64,000 nucleotides of DNA from Bacillus manliponensis (GTDB taxonomy: Bacteria; Bacillota; Bacilli; Bacillales; Bacillaceae_G): contig NZ_JOTN01000007.1 in assembly GCF_000712595.1 (NCBI RefSeq), forward strand, positions 62,001 to 126,000. Reading direction: 5' to 3'. Positions within the stretch are counted from its first letter, which is position 1. Each line of letters begins with the position of its first letter. The position numbers and the translations under genes are program-made. Positions 59,070 through 64,000 of the stretch are shown one piece after another. Under the pieces are notes generated by a model. That model was not told the origin of the DNA. It was given only the letters and a program-made list of their open reading frames with translations, and made no database searches.

Positions 59070-60191
59070 ATGGCTGAAAAACCAGCTCGTTCTAAACAAA
59101 TTGAAACTGAAATGACTCTTGAGCAAGTAAAGGAACAACTTACTGAGCTCGGAAAAAAACGTGGCGTTCTTACATATGAAGAGATTGCAGAACGCATGAA
59201 TGGATTCGATATCGAATCCGACCAAATGGATGAATACTATGAATATTTAGGTGAACAAGGAATCGATTTAGTAGGTGACAGCGATGAAGATCCAAATACT
59301 CATCAGCTAACAAAGACTGAAGAAGAATTCGACTTAAATGATTTAAGTGTACCACCAGGTGTGAAAATTAACGATCCTGTTCGTATGTATTTAAAAGAAA
59401 TTGGACGCGTTGATTTATTATCTGCCGAAGAAGAAATTCGTCTTGCAACGCGTATTGAAGAAGGCGACGAAGAAGCGAAACGCCGTCTTGCTGAAGCAAA
59501 CTTACGTCTTGTAGTAAGTATTGCAAAACGCTATGTTGGTCGCGGTATGTTATTCTTAGACTTAATCCAAGAAGGAAACATGGGTCTAATTAAAGCTGTT
59601 GAAAAATTTGATTACCGAAAAGGCTTTAAATTTAGTACGTATGCAACGTGGTGGATTCGTCAAGCGATTACACGTGCAATTGCTGACCAAGCAAGAACGA
59701 TTCGTATTCCAGTTCATATGGTTGAAACGATTAACAAACTAATTCGTGTACAACGTCAATTATTACAAGACTTAGGTCGCGAGCCATCTCCAGAAGAAAT
59801 CGGTGAAGAAATGGATCTTGCTCCTGAAAAAGTGCGTGAAATCTTAAAAATTGCACAAGAGCCAGTTTCTTTAGAAACACCAATTGGTGAAGAAGATGAT
59901 TCACATTTAGGCGACTTCATTGAAGACCAAGAAGCTACATCTCCGGCAGATCATGCAGCATATGAACTGTTAAAAGAGCAGTTAGAAGATGTATTAGACA
60001 CGCTAACAGATCGTGAAGAAAATGTACTTCGTCTTCGTTTTGGTTTAGATGATGGACGAACTCGTACGCTTGAAGAAGTTGGGAAAGTATTCGGCGTAAC
60101 GAGAGAGCGTATTCGTCAAATTGAAGCAAAAGCGCTTCGTAAATTAAGACACCCAAGCCGCAGCAAGCGTCTGAAAGATTTCTTAGAATAG
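59070..60191 (+). CDS. sigA: Primary sigma factor SigA (RpoD)
   Basis: A 373-residue housekeeping sigma factor. An acidic region 1.1 is followed by region 1.2 ([21 protein letters not shown]), region 2 ([43 protein letters not shown]), region 3 and region 4 ([23 protein letters not shown]). I choose ATG 59070 after AGGAGGGG. It is the last gene of the dnaG operon and has a strong terminator. Confidence 0.98.
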   Translation: MAEKPARSKQIETEMTLEQVKEQLTELGKKRGVLTYEEIAERMNGFDIESDQMDEYYEYLGEQGIDLVGDSDEDPNTHQLTKTEEEFDLNDLSVPPGVKINDPVRMYLKEIGRVDLLSAEEEIRLATRIEEGDEEAKRRLAEANLRLVVSIAKRYVGRGMLFLDLIQEGNMGLIKAVEKFDYRKGFKFSTYATWWIRQAITRAIADQARTIRIPVHMVETINKLIRVQRQLLQDLGREPSPEEIGEEMDLAPEKVREILKIAQEPVSLETPIGEEDDSHLGDFIEDQEATSPADHAAYELLKEQLEDVLDTLTDREENVLRLRFGLDDGRTRTLEEVGKVFGVTRERIRQIEAKALRKLRHPSRSKRLKDFLE

Positions 60192-60201
60192 ACTGTTCTT
60201 T

Positions 60202-60237
60202 AAAGTTTACTTCATATTTATGAAGTAAACTTTTTTT
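60202..60237 (+). terminator. Terminator of sigA
   Basis: AAAGTTTACTTCATA / TATGAAGTAAACTTT perfect stem with T7 tail. Confidence 0.93.
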
Positions 60238-60614
60238 GTTATCTTTTGTTAAAAAATAGCTGTTTGTAGCGGTTACAATTCTTGTAATTTATTTTACAGA
60301 ATTGTCTTTTGATTTGCAAATGCTCATTTTTGGATTTTTCGATTAATTTCGTTTATTCTTTACAATAATATATGAATAATATAACTATTTATGTTGGGAA
60401 AAGAAGAGATTTAGCAAAAAAATGAGAACTTCAATAAGGAATGATTGCCTATTTTCATAATAAAAAATCTTGAGAAATAAAAACTGATAAATCTTATTAA
60501 TAGAATGTTTTTTCAATTCTTTCAGTTTTGTCTTTTCTGGTAGGTTGTTTTCAAGTACAATATAAATGACTGAATCATCAAACTATTGAGGGACATAGAG
60601 GGGGAAAGAGAAAA
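60238..60614. other. AT-rich gap before cccA
   Basis: About 375 bases without an ORF. It is AT-rich. A TACAAT about 50 bases before cccA (near 60557) may be its -10, and a TGTAGCGGTTACA-like palindrome lies near 60265, but I see no clear operator. Confidence 0.4.
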
Positions 60615-60971
60615 ATGAAACGCAATCCATTAATTCCATTTGCTCTTATTGCTGTAATCGGTATCGCTTGTATGTTCATATTTTCATTTGAAGGGCTTTA
60701 TAAATCGAAAGAACTAGCTGAGACAGAGAAAAATGGGGGGAAATCAGCGCAAGCAGCAACGCCTGAGGAAATTGTACAACAAAGTTGTATAAGCTGTCAT
60801 GGTGACCAATTACAAGGAGCGACAGGACCGAACTTACAAAAAATCGGTAGCAAGCTTTCTAAAGAAGAAATCCAAGATATTCTTATTAACGGAAAAGGGA
60901 GTATGCCTCCTGGTTTAGTACCAGCTGAACAAGCGTCGAAAGTTGCTGATTGGTTGGCGAAGAAAAAATAA
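60615..60971 (+). CDS. cccA: Cytochrome c-550 (CccA-type)
   Basis: A 118-residue membrane-anchored c-type cytochrome. One N-terminal membrane segment (IPFALIAVIGIACMFIFSF) and a linker lead to the heme domain with CISCH (heme attachment) and GSMPPGLV (the methionine ligand). It carries electrons in the respiratory chain outside the membrane. ATG follows GGGGGAAAG. It lies after sigA, as in B. subtilis, and has its own terminator. Confidence 0.93.
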   Translation: MKRNPLIPFALIAVIGIACMFIFSFEGLYKSKELAETEKNGGKSAQAATPEEIVQQSCISCHGDQLQGATGPNLQKIGSKLSKEEIQDILINGKGSMPPGLVPAEQASKVADWLAKKK

Positions 60972-60985
60972 CGTATACATAAATG

Positions 60986-61013
60986 CCCTTTGGAGAACCA
61001 AAGGGTTTTTTCT
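60986..61013. terminator. Terminator of cccA
   Basis: CCCTTTGG / CCAAAGGG stem with T6. Confidence 0.88.
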
Positions 61014-61103
61014 TTTATAAAAAATTGCTTTGAGCCTTGCAACTACTACTGTAAATTCATTATCATGAAGGAAGACTGAAAAGTGAAGGAGCAATTAAAG
61101 AGA

Positions 61104-61811
61104 ATGAATGAAGTAAAGTTATCAAAACGGTTAGAAGAGGTAGTTCTTGAAGTGCCAGTTGGTGCTACAGTTGCAGATATTGGATCTGATCATGCGTATT
61201 TACCTTGTTACGCAATTTTACAAGGCATTGCATCAAAGGCGGTAGCAGGAGAAGTTGTAGAAGGTCCATTTTGCTCAGCGCAAGCTACAGTTGCACAATG
61301 TGGTTTAAAAGACAAAATTGATGTACGTAAAGGGAGTGGCCTAGCTGTTATCTCACCAGGAGAAGTAGATGCCATTACAATTGCTGGGATGGGCGGAGCT
61401 TTAATTCGCGATATTTTAGAAGACGGCAAAGAAAAGTTAGAAGGTGTTACGCGTTTAATTTTACAACCTAACATCGCAGCTCACCATATCCGTGAATGGT
61501 TTATTGAAAATGGTTGGGAATTAATAAAAGAGAAAATCGTAAAAGAAGACGGAAAGATTTATGAAATATTAGTTGGAGAACGAGGAGATACACTTCGTCC
61601 TTATAATATACAAAAAGAAGAAGCGCTTTTAATGGGTCCATTTTTAATGAAAGGAAAAAGCGAAGTGTTTGCTGAGAAGTGGACGAATGAAGTGAAGAAC
61701 TTTAAAAATATTTTAGCGCAATTAGAACGTGCGACAGAAACAGAAGAAACAAAAGTGAAAAGAGAAGAAATATTGCATAAAATTCGCATGGTAGAGGAGG
61801 TTTTAGCGTGA
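61104..61811 (+). CDS. trmK: tRNA (adenine22-N1)-methyltransferase TrmK
   Basis: A 235-residue class I methyltransferase that makes m1A22 in tRNA. SAM site ATVADIGSDHAYLPCYAI; later ITIAGMGGALI (catalytic-site region) and LILQPNIAAHHIREWFIENGW. I start at ATG 61104 (MNEVKLSKRLEEV), like B. subtilis YqfN; GTG 61083 with GAAGGA upstream is a possible longer start. Its stop overlaps yqfO by 4 bases. Confidence 0.93.
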   Translation: MNEVKLSKRLEEVVLEVPVGATVADIGSDHAYLPCYAILQGIASKAVAGEVVEGPFCSAQATVAQCGLKDKIDVRKGSGLAVISPGEVDAITIAGMGGALIRDILEDGKEKLEGVTRLILQPNIAAHHIREWFIENGWELIKEKIVKEDGKIYEILVGERGDTLRPYNIQKEEALLMGPFLMKGKSEVFAEKWTNEVKNFKNILAQLERATETEETKVKREEILHKIRMVEEVLA

Positions 61812-62929
61812 GTAAAATTCCAAATGGGCATGAAATTATTACTTTATTTGAAAGTATGTATCCGAAGCATTTAGCAATGGAAGGTGATAAAGTCGGTTTG
61901 CAGATCGGTGCATTAAACAAATCGGTTGAAAACGTATTAATTGCTTTGGATGTGACAGAAGAAGTAGTAGATGAAGCAATTGAAAAAGGTGCAAAGTTAA
62001 TTATTGCTCACCACCCACTTATTTTCCGTCCTTTAAAGGCGATTCAAACAGATCAAGCGTACGGCAGAATTATTGAGAAGTGTATAAAACAAGATATTGC
62101 AATTTATGCAGCTCATACGAATGTAGATATTGCTAAAGGCGGTGTAAATGATTTACTCGCAGAGGCATTAGAGCTAGAAAAAACAGAAGTATTAGTGCCG
62201 ACGTATGCAGAAGAAATGAAAAAATTAGTTGTGTTTGTTCCAGCTGCACATGCTGATGCTGTAAGAGCAGCGATTGGAAATTCAGGAGCAGGTCATATCG
62301 GCAATTATAGCCATTGTACGTTTAATAGCGAAGGCACAGGTACATTCAGACCTGAAGATGGGACAAACCCGTATATCGGGCAAGTAGGACAGTTAGAAAG
62401 TGTTCAAGAAGTACGTATAGAAACAATTATTCCTGCTTCACTGCAACGTAAAGTAATAAAAGCAATGGTGGCTGCTCATCCGTATGAAGAAGTGGCTTAC
62501 GATGTTTATCCGCTTGAGAATAAGGGAGAAACATTAGGACTTGGAAAAATTGGTTATTTAAAAAATGAAATGACGTTAGAACAATTTGCAGAGCATGTAA
62601 AAGTGTCGCTTGATGTAAAAGGTGTGCGTGTTGTTGGTGCATTACATGATACAGTAAAAAAGGTAGCCGTCCTTGGTGGGGACGGAAATAAATATATAAA
62701 TCAAGCGAAATTTAAAGGAGCAGACGTGTACGTGACAGGTGATATGTACTATCATGTTGCACATGATGCAATGATGCTTGGATTAAATATTGTAGACCCA
62801 GGTCACAATGTAGAAAAAGTGATGAAACAAGGTGTGCAAAAACAATTGCAGCAAAAAGTAGATGAGAAGAAATTAGCCGTAAATATTCATGCTTCTATTC
62901 TCCATACAGATCCATTTACGTTTATGTAA
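61808..62929 (+). CDS. yqfO: Nif3-like dinuclear metal protein YqfO
   Basis: A 373-residue protein of the Nif3/DUF34 family, which binds two metal ions. It shows LIIAHHPLIF, AAHTNVDIAKGGVND and the C-terminal VTGDMYYHVAHDAM ... DPGHNVEK. The middle (about 130-235) is the YqfO insert, a PII-like domain. Sometimes annotated as GTP cyclohydrolase I type 2, without firm evidence. It overlaps trmK. Confidence 0.94.
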   Translation: MSKIPNGHEIITLFESMYPKHLAMEGDKVGLQIGALNKSVENVLIALDVTEEVVDEAIEKGAKLIIAHHPLIFRPLKAIQTDQAYGRIIEKCIKQDIAIYAAHTNVDIAKGGVNDLLAEALELEKTEVLVPTYAEEMKKLVVFVPAAHADAVRAAIGNSGAGHIGNYSHCTFNSEGTGTFRPEDGTNPYIGQVGQLESVQEVRIETIIPASLQRKVIKAMVAAHPYEEVAYDVYPLENKGETLGLGKIGYLKNEMTLEQFAEHVKVSLDVKGVRVVGALHDTVKKVAVLGGDGNKYINQAKFKGADVYVTGDMYYHVAHDAMMLGLNIVDPGHNVEKVMKQGVQKQLQQKVDEKKLAVNIHASILHTDPFTFM

Positions 62930-62968
62930 AAAAATCCGTTACTTCAATTTGAAGTAACGGATTTTTTT
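62928..62968. terminator. Bidirectional terminator between yqfO and ispH
   Basis: AAATCCGTTACTTC / GAAGTAACGGATTT stem with A- and T-runs on each side, shared by the convergent genes. Confidence 0.93.
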
Positions 62969-63911
62969 ATTTCTTTTGTTTTACACGTGGTAAAATCTTT
63001 TGAAGTGGAACCTTTCGTTTACGCTCCCAAGTAGCGGGACTCATTGGATCATATTGCTCAAAGAAAGCAATTACTTCTTTTGTAATTGGTGTTGGAGTTG
63101 AAGCGCCTGCTGTAATTGCAACTGTTTCAACGCCTTGTAGCCATTCTAACTGAATTTCACTTACGTCCGCAATTCGGTACGCTGTTGTACTTGCGATTTC
63201 TTGTGATACTTGTGCTAAGCGGTTAGAGTTATTACTTTTTGGATCGCCAACAACAATTGTTAAGTCAGCTACGCCTGCTTGTTTAGCAACAGCTTCTTGA
63301 CGAACTTGTGTTGCTAAGCAAATCTCTTTATGGAATTCAGCTGTTGGGAATTTCTCTTGAATTTTTTCCATAATAAGCTGTACATCCCATTGGCTCATTG
63401 TTGTTTGGTTTGTTACTAAAATTTTATCTGTTGGAATTTCAAGTGTGTCTAGGTCTTCTGCTTTTTCGATGAGATGAACAATCTCCGGAGCAATACCAAC
63501 AGCACCTTCAGGTTCAGGATGTCCCTTTTTTCCGATATAGATAATATGGTAGCCTTCTTCTTTTTTCTCAGCAATTAAATCGTGTGTTTTTGTTACATCT
63601 GGGCATGTCGCATCAATGGTTGTTAAACCCTTCTCTTTTGCACGTTTCTTTACTTCTGGAGATACACCGTGTGCTGTAAAGATAACAGTACCAGAATCAA
63701 TTTGTTCTAAAATTTCTAAGCGGTTTGGACCATCTAACGTAATGATGCCATCTTCTTCAAATGCATCTGTAACGTGTTTGTTATGCACAATCATACCTAA
63801 AATGTAGATTGGTCTTGGTAATGTTTTATCAAGCGCTGCATTGCGCGCGATAACCATCGCATCGACAACTCCGTAGCAGTAGCCGCGAGGGGAAATTTTA
63901 ACAATCTTCAT
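62967..63911 (-). CDS. ispH: 4-hydroxy-3-methylbut-2-enyl diphosphate reductase
   Basis: A 314-residue iron-sulfur enzyme, the last step of the MEP isoprenoid pathway (HMBPP to IPP and DMAPP). The three cluster cysteines are seen in [23 protein letters not shown] and [13 protein letters not shown]; other marks are [16 protein letters not shown] and [13 protein letters not shown] 63911 has AGGAGAGG upstream. It is divergent from the gene that begins at the right edge. Confidence 0.97.
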   Translation of the reverse strand: MKIVKISPRGYCYGVVDAMVIARNAALDKTLPRPIYILGMIVHNKHVTDAFEEDGIITLDGPNRLEILEQIDSGTVIFTAHGVSPEVKKRAKEKGLTTIDATCPDVTKTHDLIAEKKEEGYHIIYIGKKGHPEPEGAVGIAPEIVHLIEKAEDLDTLEIPTDKILVTNQTTMSQWDVQLIMEKIQEKFPTAEFHKEICLATQVRQEAVAKQAGVADLTIVVGDPKSNNSNRLAQVSQEIASTTAYRIADVSEIQLEWLQGVETVAITAGASTPTPITKEVIAFFEQYDPMSPATWERKRKVPLQKILPRVKQKK

Positions 63912-63988
63912 GAAATCAATCCTCTCCTTTATTCAAGGAATCGTTTTGTAAAGTAAACCTTTTACCATTATAAAGGAGGAGAGGACAG

Positions 63989-64000
63989 ATGACAAAGAAA
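63989..64000 (+). CDS. Start of a gene cut by the right edge
   Basis: ATG 63989 follows AAAGGAGGAGAGG and encodes only MTKK before the window ends. In related genomes a vrrA/yqfQ-type gene or the DEAD-box helicase gene cshB follows ispH; four residues cannot decide between them. Confidence 0.5.

Noticed and set aside
60255-60275. cre site before cccA
   Set aside because: TGTAGCGGTTACA is palindromic but departs from the cre consensus at several central positions.

Overview
The window is a stretch of low-GC Gram-positive chromosome from the Bacillus cereus group (B. cereus, B. thuringiensis, B. anthracis and relatives). From about 18.7 kb to the right edge, gene order follows the sda-yqeG...comE-holA-gpr-lepA-hrcA-dnaK-rpsU-yqfCD-phoH-era-recO-dnaG-sigA-cccA-ispH block known from B. 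subtilis. What marks it as B. cereus group are short interspersed repeats that look like bcr1 (about 159 bp, TTTAT at each end), an uninterrupted sigK, and the accessory genes on the left. I see no rRNA, tRNA, CRISPR array, insertion sequence or prophage.

Left part (1-18.7 kb), mostly accessory: a LacI-type regulator cut by the window edge; acetyltransferases; an XRE-cupin regulator divergent from catD-catE (catechol/quinone detoxification); phenylalanine hydroxylase with its pterin dehydratase behind a promoter carrying a strong cre-like site; a large secreted subtilisin-like protease; a histidine-phosphatase gene overlapping a gene with caspase-fold-like His/Cys motifs; an alkaline phosphatase behind a three-repeat PHO box; a small alarmone synthetase; a decayed nitroreductase behind a perfect MhqR-type palindrome; rpmG behind a near-perfect Zur box; a YcdB-type protein; intact sigK; and psd.

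Middle (18.8-34.9 kb): sda with DnaA boxes upstream, then yqeG-yqeH-aroE-yhbY, nadD-yqeK-rsfS-yqeM, divergent comER/comEA-comEB-comEC with yqzM convergent, holA, rpsT, gpr, yqxA and lepA. spoIIP, which lies between gpr and yqxA in B. subtilis, is absent from this position.

Right part (35-64 kb): hemW, the CIRCE-controlled hrcA-grpE-dnaK heat-shock operon, dnaJ (separated from dnaK by a terminator, a bcr1-like element and its own promoter), prmA-rsmE-mtaB, deoC, rpsU-yqeY, yqfC-yqfD-phoH, pgpH-ybeY-dgkA-cdd-era, yqzL-recO, ccpN-ppsR, yqxD, dnaG-sigA, cccA, trmK-yqfO and convergent ispH. glyQS, which sits between recO and ccpN in B. subtilis, is missing; an odd 400-bp gap takes its place. The last 12 bases begin another gene.

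The most rewarding points for follow-up are: seven bcr1-like copies with compensatory base changes in their main stem and insertions at stop codons; the overlapping phosphatase/caspase-like gene pair; the Zur-boxed rpmG that keeps three of four zinc cysteines; the orphan MhqR-type box with its nitroreductase relic; the extra C-terminal half of the phenylalanine hydroxylase; and several unexplained structured intergenic regions and tiny membrane-peptide ORFs. All family assignments come from reading the sequence; no database search was run.
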